Positions 17,432 to 25,982 of a stretch of DNA of 64,000 bases are shown here, piece after piece (the first letter of the stretch is position 1; every line of letters starts with the position of its first letter). The position numbers and the translations under genes were made by a program. The DNA comes from Bacteroidales bacterium. Its GTDB lineage: Bacteria > Bacteroidota > Bacteroidia > Bacteroidales > UBA932. Location of the stretch: positions 124,001 through 188,000 of the forward strand of contig JAFUJQ010000029.1 in assembly GCA_017473705.1 (NCBI GenBank). Reading direction: 5' to 3'. The notes under the pieces are model-generated. The model ran no database searches. It had not been told where the DNA came from and was given only the letters and a program-made list of their open reading frames with translations.

Positions 17432-18174
17432 CTGAATGTCAATGGTTCTCCGGTCCGAGGATCGAATGCATCCTCATCATATGCCTGTCCGGCATTCTTC
17501 TTCTCCACTTCCCCCTCCACATACGCTGTCATTTCTGCGCTGATATACAGCAGCTTGGCAAGGGTGATCACACCCGGGTCGTTGAAATCTCCCGGGTCTA
17601 TGCCCAGCACCCTGCAGATCAGCTCGAACTTCTGCTGGGTGAACTCTCCGACCAGATTTTCGTCCCATGCAGCAGGGGCCTTGGTGAACATATCAGAGAA
17701 ATATATCCTGTATTCAAGAGTAGACACCGTGTCAGCAACCTGCACGATATGGCCCACCGGCAGATCGAAATGCTCATTGGCATGAATCTGCAGGAGTATC
17801 ATCTTCTTCTCGGCCTTCAGGGCCTCGGTCCTTTTTAGTGTAACGATATAATCGGTTGATGACACTCCGGCAGGAAGGACGACAGCATCTGGGAGGACAT
17901 AATCCACACCTTCCTCAGCATTATCCGAACTGACGGTTATATCTATCGGGCGGTCTTGGTCGGAAGCCCGGCCCAGAAGCTGGACCTTGACCGGCACCTC
18001 CACTTGGTCCGAGGCCTCATAGACAAAGGTCACGTCGAGGCTGTCGGTGACGGTCATCGCCCCTGATGTATTGTTGAAATACACTCCTGTTACGTCCTGG
18101 AAGGGCGCCGGATCGCGTTCCTGGCAGGAGGTAAGGAGGATGAGGGAAGACAGTATGTAGTATATTTTTTTCAT
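17428..18174 (-). CDS. DUF4843 lipoprotein (susCD operon)
   Basis: 248 residues, lipobox LTSC (lipid Cys17). The conserved Calx-beta-like core of DUF4843 is recognisable: VYFNN, a DSLDVTFVYEASDQVEVPVKV strand pair, AEEGVDYVLPDAVVLPAG and FSDMFTKAPAAWDE. DUF4843 proteins are encoded right after susD in many Bacteroidota operons; their job is unknown but they are expected to be surface accessory proteins. The start overlaps the susD stop (TAATG, 1 nt) and the stop overlaps the next start (4 nt). Confidence 0.88.
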   Translation of the reverse strand: MKKIYYILSSLILLTSCQERDPAPFQDVTGVYFNNTSGAMTVTDSLDVTFVYEASDQVEVPVKVQLLGRASDQDRPIDITVSSDNAEEGVDYVLPDAVVLPAGVSSTDYIVTLKRTEALKAEKKMILLQIHANEHFDLPVGHIVQVADTVSTLEYRIYFSDMFTKAPAAWDENLVGEFTQQKFELICRVLGIDPGDFNDPGVITLAKLLYISAEMTAYVEGEVEKKNAGQAYDEDAFDPRTGEPLTFR

Positions 18175-19634
18175 TAATTATCTGTTTCTGAGGTTGGAAG
18201 CGGGATGACGAAGATGGCGTCGCTCGGCTGCGGGTTGCGGCTGGCAACCGGCGAGAAGAGCACCGGCGTGTACATTCTCTTGTACATATAGAAAAGCTGT
18301 CCTTCTCCGTAAAGTTCCCTTATATATTCATACTGAAGGATATCCCTCGTCAATGTCTGGATGTTGCCCACGCCTCTGTTTGCGCGGAGCCTGTTTACAT
18401 ATGCCACTCCTGCTCCGATATCCTCCGAGCGGCTTTCCGCCGCGATAAGATACATTTCTCCGAGCCTGAGCATCGGTATCATGGTGTTGCGGATATTTCC
18501 TGAATCCACCATGTCAGAGTATTTATAGAAATATCTGTTGGCGCCGGTTGCCACCCAGTTGACTCTATAGCGATAGTCGTCCTGGTTTCCGCCCGTCATT
18601 GCACCGCCTCCGAAGACAATGCTGCTCATCAGGTCGTTGTCCATCCTGAAGACATAGTTAGGGATGCGGCTCGGATCGAAGTAGTCCTTGAACAGAGTGT
18701 TCCTCTGCGAATGGGTCAGCGCGAAGATGACTTCAGAGGAGAATATGCGGTCCGGATCGTCCGGGGAGCCAGTCACAAGACTCTTGTCCACAAACGGGAA
18801 TATGCCTTTGTCAGAAGCATCGATCACCTCCGTAGAATATTGATAAGCCGCCTCTCTGTCTCCGAAATACAGTCCGGAACGTGCCAGGAGGGCTGTCACG
18901 GCATAGTAATTCAGACGAAGATTCCTGTAGTACATGAATGTAGACGAACCGTCCGATGGCGCCGATGTCATCGTGCCGGACGTCCTCACAGGATCATTGG
19001 CAAGCAGGATGCGGGCCTCCTGAAGGTCATGGATTATCTCCGCGGCGACCTCCGACGCAGGAAGGATATCGTTCGGTACGACAGAGTACTTCTTGTAATA
19101 TGGTATGGCATCCTGCTGAGGGTTGCGGGAATATACAGGACCGAAAAGGCGCAGCATGTCGAAATGAAGCATGGCCCTGAGAGCAAGCGCCTCACCTTTT
19201 ATCACCTTGTAGTTGTCCCCCGAAAACTTCACCCCGGTGTTCTCAAGCGCTTCGAGAAGCAGGTTGCAGTTCAGGATAAGAGAATATGCCTTGTTCCATG
19301 TCTCGTTCAACCTGGCCCTCCAGTAGTCTGTGCCATATTCATATTCCGCAAGGTCGGCATAGTTGCCCCATACGGAATTGTCCGTTCCGATCACATAGGC
19401 TCCGCCCATAATCTCCACCATCTCCACAGACAGCGCTCCGCCGTAGAGCATGTCGCTGTTCAGTTCGATGTATATTCCGTTTAGAGACTTGATGAATCCC
19501 GACTCGGTCGAGAAAAGCTCGTCCTGAGACATCTTGTCATATGGCTTCACATCCAGCCAGGCATCGCAGGACACGAGAGTCAGAAGAGACGCCAACGCAA
19601 TGTATGTAAGTATCTTTCTCATATTCCTGCCCAT
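18174..19634 (-). CDS. RagB/SusD-family nutrient-binding lipoprotein
   Basis: 486 residues, lipobox LVSC (lipid Cys23), then DAWLDVKPYDKMSQDELF, the hallmark start of RagB/SusD proteins. The helical TPR-like framework includes DYWRARLNETWNKAYSLI and KGEALALRAMLHFDMLRLF. SusD-type proteins cap the SusC channel at the cell surface and capture the ligand. The first ATG at 19634 abuts the susC stop with no gap; a second ATG at 19622 is an equally reasonable start. No glycoside hydrolase, lyase or sulfatase gene is in this operon, so the ligand may not be a polysaccharide. Confidence 0.95.
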   Translation of the reverse strand: MGRNMRKILTYIALASLLTLVSCDAWLDVKPYDKMSQDELFSTESGFIKSLNGIYIELNSDMLYGGALSVEMVEIMGGAYVIGTDNSVWGNYADLAEYEYGTDYWRARLNETWNKAYSLILNCNLLLEALENTGVKFSGDNYKVIKGEALALRAMLHFDMLRLFGPVYSRNPQQDAIPYYKKYSVVPNDILPASEVAAEIIHDLQEARILLANDPVRTSGTMTSAPSDGSSTFMYYRNLRLNYYAVTALLARSGLYFGDREAAYQYSTEVIDASDKGIFPFVDKSLVTGSPDDPDRIFSSEVIFALTHSQRNTLFKDYFDPSRIPNYVFRMDNDLMSSIVFGGGAMTGGNQDDYRYRVNWVATGANRYFYKYSDMVDSGNIRNTMIPMLRLGEMYLIAAESRSEDIGAGVAYVNRLRANRGVGNIQTLTRDILQYEYIRELYGEGQLFYMYKRMYTPVLFSPVASRNPQPSDAIFVIPLPTSETDN

Positions 19635-22600
19635 TTAAAATGTTATACCCAGGGACGTCGTCACTGTCCTTGCGAACGGATAGTCTATACCTCGCTCAAC
19701 GCGCACCGAGGTCGCCCTGAAGACATCCGTCATCGTAAGTTGGACATTCATCGCGCCGAGCCTCATGCGGCGCGCGATCCTGTCCGGAAACTCGTAGCCG
19801 ATATTGAACGACTCTCCGACAAGCGAGTTGTCATCCATCACGAAACGCGACGACTTCTCTGTCCTCTGCACCAGAGAGATACCCTTGAAGTATGCCTCTC
19901 TGTTGTTCTCGGACCATCTGTCGTAAAGAGCTCTCTTGTCCTGATTGTTGTATACTTCCTGAGTGCCGATGTTCTCGACCTTCTGGAAGAGCGACGAGTT
20001 GAACACCTGGCCGCCCCAGCGGTATCTCAGATAGCATCCGACAGAGAATCCCTTGAGATACAATGAAGTACCGATGAGGCCTTCTATCTTCGGCTGCGTA
20101 TCGCCGACCACGACCTCGTCATTCACATCATATGCGAACGAATATGTTCCGTCCTTCTTTATGAAGAGCTCCTTTCCGGTCGCAGGATCGATACCGGCCG
20201 AACGGACAGCCCATATTGCTGTCGGGCTTCCTCCGTCATAGTATCTCGTCGTGCCGACAAGGGATGTCTTTCCGCTTTCGTTCAACGCGCTGAACGAGTT
20301 GCCTATGTCGGCATATTCGGACCTCGCGCTCACGGCATTGAGGCTGATGTTCCACATGATGCCTTCCGAAGGCCTGTATACTGGCGAAATCCTGAATGAC
20401 GCCTCCCAGCCCTGCGTCTTCTGGCTTCCGGCATTCATGGCCACGCTGGTCACTCCCATGGATCCCGGAGTGGTGATCACTGCGAGAAGCGGATCCGTAT
20501 GCTTCCAGTAGTAGTCGAACGTCATATTGACCCTTTCTCCCCAGAATGTCATATCGATTCCGAGGTCATAGTTGGTGGTCTCCTGCCATGCCAGATCCGT
20601 ATTACCCAAAGCATTCAGTATCACGCCTGTACCAAAGATATTGGTCATCCAGCCGTTGAACTTGTATGTCGAGAACGCCTGGTATGCTGCAAAATTCTGG
20701 TTTCCCGGATTACCGACCGATCCACGCAGCTTCAGCAGCGAGAAGAAGTCGAAGTCCTTCATGAACGGCTCCTTGTGGATGTTCCATCCAGTGCCCACAG
20801 ACCATGTGTTCCTGAAGCGGTTGCCGGTACCGAACATAGACGCACCGTCAAGACGGTAGTTGAAGTCGAGGAGGTAGCGTTCTGCATATGCATATCCGCC
20901 GTTGATGTAGAAGCTGGCGGCACGCTTGAGGCTTTCGTTATAGTCCGGCGAGTCTCCGACAGGATAGCCATTGGCGAAGGACGGAGCGTCGAACTGGTCG
21001 TCGGTGAAACCTGTTGCCGAATAGCCGTAGACCTGTCTGTGATTGTTGCTGAAGTTGAATCCTCCGACAGCATTGACCATATGCTTCTTCGCGAAAAGCT
21101 TTCCGAAGGTTACAGCGACATCTCCTTCATAGACCAGTTCCTTGATCTGAGTATGGGCATAGAGTCCCTTCTCGGTCTCACCCATATCGTCGAACTGCGA
21201 ATGCAGCGGCGACAGGCGTGTCTGCTCGTCATCGTCCTGCTTGGTCAGACCGAACTTCGCCCTGAGGCGCAGCTCCTCGGTGACAAACCACTCGAAAATG
21301 AAGTTGTTGGTGAATCCGAAGCCTGTAGCCTTGTCCCAGTTGTTCATACGGGCGTTCCACAATGGATTCGCCACAGGATAATCGTCTACGCCTTCCTCCG
21401 GATAGTACAGATATTTGTCCACGCCTCCTTCGGCATTGTACTTCCTGTAATATGGATTGGCGAATGCATATTCTGCGAACGAGACGGTCGGATTGGTGAC
21501 ATCGAGCCAGTTGATCGAGAGCTTGTTGCTGAACTGGAACTTTCCCGTGCGATAGATAAGGTCCACATTTCCCTCGAGAGTCTGTCTGTCAGAATCCTTC
21601 ATGACACCGCCTACATTGCCATAGCTCAGGCCGATGCCGTATCTGATCTTGTCCTCTCCACCTTCTGCATATATGTTATGCTTATGGGTGAATCCCAGGC
21701 GTATAGGCTCGCTGAGCCAATATGTGTCGACTCCCCTCTCGATCTCCTTCAGACGCTCGTTGCGGAGATTGTCAAGCCTTATCTGGGCGAAAGGATCTCC
21801 CGTATTGTCCTTGTATACACCAGCAAGAGTCTCGAACTGGAGTTTCTCGCGGGAATTCATCAGGTTGTAGTCGCTCAGGTCTGCCAGAGAGAGGCCATAA
21901 TCTCCCTTATATGAGAGCTGCAGGCGGCCGCGGGCCGGGGCCTTGGTCTCGATGACGACAACTCCGTTGGAGGCTTTCGAGCCATAGATGGCCGTAGAGG
22001 CCGCATCCTTGAGGATCGTCACCGACGCCACGCGGTTCATGTTCAGATTCATGATGGTCTCCAATGTGGTCTCGAAGCCGTCAAGGATGAAGAGCGGCTG
22101 GTTCGGGTCTGTGCCGTATTCCTCCTTGAGGCCCACGACGCTCGTCTTGCCTCGTATCTCGATGTCCGGCATCATATTAGGATTGGAGCCGAACTGGGTG
22201 TTCTCCATCATCTTGAAAGACGGATCCAATGTCTTGAGGCTCTGCAGGACATTGGAAGATCCGACAGCCTTGAGCTGGTCTGTCTTGAAGGTCGCAGACG
22301 CTCCCGTGAAGCTCTCCTTCTTCCTCTCATACACACCGGTCACCACAACATCGGCCAGCTGCTCTGCATTCATATACATCACAACCTTCTGGAAAGATGA
22401 AGCATTCTTCAGAGTATAGAGTTTTACTTCATCATCATAGCCGACATATGAGAACGTCACCTCGCATTTCTGATCCGGAATGCGAAGTTCATAGGCTCCG
22501 TCCACGTCTGTCACGGTTCCACACTTGGTCCCCTCCACCACCACAGTCACTCCGATGAGCGGATATCCGTCAGCAGAGTCTATGACCTTTCCCTTGAGCA

Positions 22601-22676
22601 CAGCCACCTTGTCCTGAGCTGCCAGCGACAGCACGGACATCAGCAGAAAAAACATATTCAGAATGAAATTCCTCAT
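19635..22676 (-). CDS. SusC/RagA-family TonB-linked outer-membrane transporter
   Basis: 1013 residues with a cleavable signal peptide (ending SLAAQD). Residues about 25-105 form a carboxypeptidase-D-regulatory-like domain (GKVIDSADGYPLIGVTVVVEG). A TonB plug follows (about 110-230, VLQSLKTLDPSF, SVTILKDAASTAIYGSKASN), then a long beta-barrel ending in an aromatic residue (TSLGITF). It imports the ligand captured by the SusD partner using TonB-ExbB-ExbD energy; exbB/exbD genes are at 61507-63818. It leads a six-gene operon with 0 to 11 nt gaps. It is slightly longer than a minimal SusC but full length. Confidence 0.96.
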   Translation of the reverse strand: MRNFILNMFFLLMSVLSLAAQDKVAVLKGKVIDSADGYPLIGVTVVVEGTKCGTVTDVDGAYELRIPDQKCEVTFSYVGYDDEVKLYTLKNASSFQKVVMYMNAEQLADVVVTGVYERKKESFTGASATFKTDQLKAVGSSNVLQSLKTLDPSFKMMENTQFGSNPNMMPDIEIRGKTSVVGLKEEYGTDPNQPLFILDGFETTLETIMNLNMNRVASVTILKDAASTAIYGSKASNGVVVIETKAPARGRLQLSYKGDYGLSLADLSDYNLMNSREKLQFETLAGVYKDNTGDPFAQIRLDNLRNERLKEIERGVDTYWLSEPIRLGFTHKHNIYAEGGEDKIRYGIGLSYGNVGGVMKDSDRQTLEGNVDLIYRTGKFQFSNKLSINWLDVTNPTVSFAEYAFANPYYRKYNAEGGVDKYLYYPEEGVDDYPVANPLWNARMNNWDKATGFGFTNNFIFEWFVTEELRLRAKFGLTKQDDDEQTRLSPLHSQFDDMGETEKGLYAHTQIKELVYEGDVAVTFGKLFAKKHMVNAVGGFNFSNNHRQVYGYSATGFTDDQFDAPSFANGYPVGDSPDYNESLKRAASFYINGGYAYAERYLLDFNYRLDGASMFGTGNRFRNTWSVGTGWNIHKEPFMKDFDFFSLLKLRGSVGNPGNQNFAAYQAFSTYKFNGWMTNIFGTGVILNALGNTDLAWQETTNYDLGIDMTFWGERVNMTFDYYWKHTDPLLAVITTPGSMGVTSVAMNAGSQKTQGWEASFRISPVYRPSEGIMWNISLNAVSARSEYADIGNSFSALNESGKTSLVGTTRYYDGGSPTAIWAVRSAGIDPATGKELFIKKDGTYSFAYDVNDEVVVGDTQPKIEGLIGTSLYLKGFSVGCYLRYRWGGQVFNSSLFQKVENIGTQEVYNNQDKRALYDRWSENNREAYFKGISLVQRTEKSSRFVMDDNSLVGESFNIGYEFPDRIARRMRLGAMNVQLTMTDVFRATSVRVERGIDYPFARTVTTSLGITF

Positions 22677-22695
22677 AGCAAATTCATAGAAGATA

Positions 22696-22703
22696 CAAAT
22701 ATA
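22696..22703 (-). promoter_or_regulatory. -7 box (TATATTTG) for the susC operon
   Basis: On the minus strand TATATTTG lies 20 nt upstream of the susC ATG at 22676. A convincing -33 TTG at the expected distance is not seen, so the operon may need an activator. No anti-sigma or sigma gene flanks it. Confidence 0.45.
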
Positions 22704-22744
22704 CTAAATATATAGGAAAACATGCTGACAGCAGGACATAAAAA

Positions 22745-22767
22745 AGCCCGGCGGAATCCGCCGGGCT
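22745..22767 (-). terminator. Rho-independent terminator of the 22790-33665 operon
   Basis: AGCCCGGCG / CGCCGGGCT form a 9-bp GC-rich stem with a GAATC loop, 22 nt after the stop at 22790 on the minus strand. The hairpin is followed there by TTTTTTATG. It insulates the seven-gene operon from susC. Confidence 0.9.
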
Positions 22768-22789
22768 GAATTATAGAGTTATTCACAAA

Positions 22790-25700
22790 TTACATTGCGA
22801 TACCCTGAGACATCACTGATACAGTCTCAGTCCTAAGGGTTGCCTGAACATTATTGAGCATAAAATCAGGTGCGTTGAATGTACAAGTAGTTTCAGTCAG
22901 GTCAAAATACTCCATAGCAGCCTGAGACACAGCCTCTCCTGTCACAGGATCTGGAGCTACAAGATAGATGACACCTGATGTTGCATCGGTAGGTTCGACA
23001 ACGAAGTTACCCTCGAAATATGCCATCCACATTCCTGCTGCTTCAGCACCATAGAGTGCCTCATAATCTATACCGCAGAGGAAGTAATCAGACGCGATTG
23101 ATACACCGAAGTCAAAGACTGACGGCATATTCTCAACCCCCATAGATGCTGCCATCTCTGTCCAGTTGAAGTCCCACTGCTTGCCAACAATAGTAAGCTC
23201 TACCTCTGGCTCAGTCTGCTCTCCATAGATCATGGCGTACATCTTGTCGTGATAGTACTGCATCTTGTCCTGGAAGTGAACCTCAGTGTAGTAGTAGTTA
23301 CCCTCTGCATCCTTCCAGCTGGCTGCTACGTAAAGATCCGGAGCAACTCCATCCTCATAGTTATTTGAGTAGAAGAGACCAGACTCAAATGGCTCTGTAG
23401 TAGTTGTGGTTCTCCATGAACCGTAGCCAAGGCTCCAAAGTTTCGCAGCCTTTGCAGCAGCTGGCTCAGTCATATCATATGAAAGACCGTCTACATAAGC
23501 GATGCATACCTCAGTAGCCTCAGCTGGAACCATTGTATACGCAACCTCATAGTAGAACTGATACTTGCCATAATAGTCCTGATATGCATAACCATAATAT
23601 GCGCCATCACCATAGTTGTTGTCTGGATAGAACTCTGAATCCTCAGGGAGAACAAGAGTGATGACAGGCTTGGTAGCCTCGAACGCCTCACCCTCAGTAA
23701 TCACGCCGTCAATTGAGAATACGCTCTCGAAGTTGAAGATCGCTGCAGACTTACCAGGAGCACCGTTCTCATCGTAAGGAAGGACAGCAACCATATATGA
23801 GCTGCCATACTCACAGTTCGGAACATACATGAAACCGTCAACGAGCTCGTCAGCTGTTACGACCTTACCTCTGTTGTCACGGTCAAAGTGGATGGTAGTT
23901 GCAAGAGTTGCATCATCCATTCCTTCGTAAGGGTTGTAGTAGTTGGTCTGGAGCCAGTAGTACTTGAATGAAGCTGCTGTACCACCCTCTACTGCAGGCT
24001 TGAACATGAACTCTGTAGTGTTCTTGAGTACACCGTCTGTAAGGTTGGTCTCGTAAGGCTCAGTGAACACGATGTCGCTGTATACGAGCTGCTCAGTTGT
24101 AGCTGAGATCTTTGCAAGCTCACCATACTTGCCTGCGTCGTCTACGAAGAGAGCAACGAAGTGACTGGTTGTTTCAGGTTCTGAATCAAGGCAGTCGTAG
24201 TAAGGGAACTCTACGTCATTTGGAGTCATACCCCACTCCTGGAGGAGACGGTTTACGAGAAGCTCGTCATCACCACCATAGAGGTTCCAATCTTCATCAT
24301 CAAGCCACAAGTAGTAGAAAGCCACCCAGTTTGCAGCAGAAGGCTCGACCTTGACAGCTAACTGAGAATACTTGTCTACCTGCTTCTCAACCATAACATA
24401 CTCCCAATTCTCATAGTCATACTCCTCTGCCATATATGAGAACACCTGCTCAGCTGTTGCATTTACGGCACCGCCGGCTGTAAGAGCTGCAGTTGTGAAC
24501 TTGAACTCATAAATATCCTCAACAGTGTAATCCTCCCAAGCACGTCCGTCCATAGGGATGACGAGAAGGTAGATATCGAGGTTTGGAGCATAGTTGCCTG
24601 ACATAGAAGCAGTTGAACCCTCAGCAATATCAAGAACCGAACCAGTGTAAGACTCAGTGTAGTACTTACCCATCGGGCCTGACCAAGATTCAGGATCAAG
24701 TGACATCACCATATTCATCTTGTACTCCTCGAGAGCACCTTCATAATCAAGGTAGTTAGCTGGGATTGCAAGAGCAAGATACTTGTCAGCACCTTCTACA
24801 GTCACTGTTGCGGTTACATTGTATGCTGTCCTCTGTGACTCATCCTCAACTGCTGTAACATTAACAACCTGATAGTATGCAACCACGAAGTTGTCCATTG
24901 TGTAAGTTTCAATGTTCCAGTCTGAAACGAGAGCCCAAGCAACATATTCAACACCCTTCTCAGGCTCAGCACCGAGGAGTTCAGCAACGTCTTTAACCAC
25001 TTCGAACTCGCCGTCGTTCATTGCATAGTCTGACCAGCCCTCTGAATTGAGGTCAGCGAGAAGATCAGCAACCTCAGCCTCGAATGATTCTCTTGGAGAC
25101 ATGCCATAGTAGAACTCTGGAGCCCAGTTATTGTTGCTTGTTGCTGTGAAGTAAGCCTTGCCACCGAAAGCCTTTACACTTACAGGACGGTTGCTTACCT
25201 CTACTGGAAGCTTACCCACCATGCACTTGCCCTCTGCGCTGCAAGCATGAACCTTCACATAGCCTGAAGCTGCGCACTTACCAGGAATCTCAGTGCCAGT
25301 CTCATAATCATACTCACCAACAGTGTCCTCGTAGTTAGGTGCAGTAACCTCAAGCATGCCGTCTGAAGCGATCTCTGCATACCAGCCCTTAGGATATGAC
25401 ATTACAGTGATGTCATCGATGCCTGAAGACTTGATTGTCACCTTCTGAGTAGCCTCTGACTGGAAGTAAACCTTACCTGCGCGGATCTCGAATACGATTT
25501 CCTGTGGCTTCTCTATTGTGAACTCAGCGTCACCGACCTTGATGGTCACTGTGTCACCGTTGTCAACGAGAGATACCTCTGGGCACTCGTGCTCACATGG
25601 CACATACTGGCAAGGAGGGCACTCATGATCGCACTCATCAACGAGTACGATACCTGTACCTGTCCAGGTCTTTCCGCCGTCGAACGAGTACTGAAGCTCG

Positions 25701-25936
25701 TTGGTGTCAGACACCTGGAACTTGAGAGTGTAGAGTCCGTCAACCTTGGCAACAAGGTCAGCGAGCTGTCCCTTAAGGGCCTCAACAGCATCAAGACGAT
25801 TGTCGAGATCGTTGATCTGTTCTCTGAGTTCTGTGTCATCGTACTTGTCGCACGACACAAAGAGAGAAGAAGTTGCGCACAATGTCATGACACCTGCGCA
25901 GAGAGCCATAAGGCTCTTCATGAAATTTCTCTTCAT
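22790..25936 (-). CDS. Cysteine-rich DUF4988/PL29-N-type lipoprotein
   Basis: 1048 residues, lipobox LFVSC (lipid Cys29), then DKYDDTELREQINDLDNRLD, the DUF4988/PL29-N coiled coil. Immediately after, residues 102-118 read CDHECPPCQYVPCEHEC: six Cys and two His in 17 positions, a metal- or disulfide-cluster-like segment. A second cluster (Cys221, Cys232, Cys238) follows. The rest is a chain of beta modules of fibronectin-like type with Y/W-rich strands. No catalytic motif is seen. It is the last gene of a seven-gene operon with three Omp28-like proteins and a TlpA-like thioredoxin, 46 nt after the previous gene. It could be the terminal thiol or metal client of that system. Confidence 0.85.
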   Translation of the reverse strand: MKRNFMKSLMALCAGVMTLCATSSLFVSCDKYDDTELREQINDLDNRLDAVEALKGQLADLVAKVDGLYTLKFQVSDTNELQYSFDGGKTWTGTGIVLVDECDHECPPCQYVPCEHECPEVSLVDNGDTVTIKVGDAEFTIEKPQEIVFEIRAGKVYFQSEATQKVTIKSSGIDDITVMSYPKGWYAEIASDGMLEVTAPNYEDTVGEYDYETGTEIPGKCAASGYVKVHACSAEGKCMVGKLPVEVSNRPVSVKAFGGKAYFTATSNNNWAPEFYYGMSPRESFEAEVADLLADLNSEGWSDYAMNDGEFEVVKDVAELLGAEPEKGVEYVAWALVSDWNIETYTMDNFVVAYYQVVNVTAVEDESQRTAYNVTATVTVEGADKYLALAIPANYLDYEGALEEYKMNMVMSLDPESWSGPMGKYYTESYTGSVLDIAEGSTASMSGNYAPNLDIYLLVIPMDGRAWEDYTVEDIYEFKFTTAALTAGGAVNATAEQVFSYMAEEYDYENWEYVMVEKQVDKYSQLAVKVEPSAANWVAFYYLWLDDEDWNLYGGDDELLVNRLLQEWGMTPNDVEFPYYDCLDSEPETTSHFVALFVDDAGKYGELAKISATTEQLVYSDIVFTEPYETNLTDGVLKNTTEFMFKPAVEGGTAASFKYYWLQTNYYNPYEGMDDATLATTIHFDRDNRGKVVTADELVDGFMYVPNCEYGSSYMVAVLPYDENGAPGKSAAIFNFESVFSIDGVITEGEAFEATKPVITLVLPEDSEFYPDNNYGDGAYYGYAYQDYYGKYQFYYEVAYTMVPAEATEVCIAYVDGLSYDMTEPAAAKAAKLWSLGYGSWRTTTTTEPFESGLFYSNNYEDGVAPDLYVAASWKDAEGNYYYTEVHFQDKMQYYHDKMYAMIYGEQTEPEVELTIVGKQWDFNWTEMAASMGVENMPSVFDFGVSIASDYFLCGIDYEALYGAEAAGMWMAYFEGNFVVEPTDATSGVIYLVAPDPVTGEAVSQAAMEYFDLTETTCTFNAPDFMLNNVQATLRTETVSVMSQGIAM
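25583..25633 (-). other. Cys/His cluster CDHECPPCQYVPCEHEC in the lipoprotein at 22790-25936
   Basis: Encodes residues 102-118. The pattern CxHxC..C....CxHxC is near-symmetric around PPCQYVP: C-D-H-E-C on the left and C-E-H-E-C on the right. The symmetry and spacing would suit a Zn- or Fe-S-type site or two disulfide hairpins; this is inference from the pattern. Confidence 0.6.
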
Positions 25937-25982
25937 AATTAATAGGGATTAGTTAATAAAATTGTTTATATAAACATATTGT

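Noticed and set aside
18711..19484. A 257-codon plus-strand frame inside susD
   Set aside because: Antisense shadow; no domain and no regulatory signals.
20499..21914. A 471-codon open frame on the plus strand inside susC
   Set aside because: It is antisense to a full-length SusC gene with clear family motifs, has no signal peptide, promoter or recognisable domain, and is explained by codon bias of the real gene.
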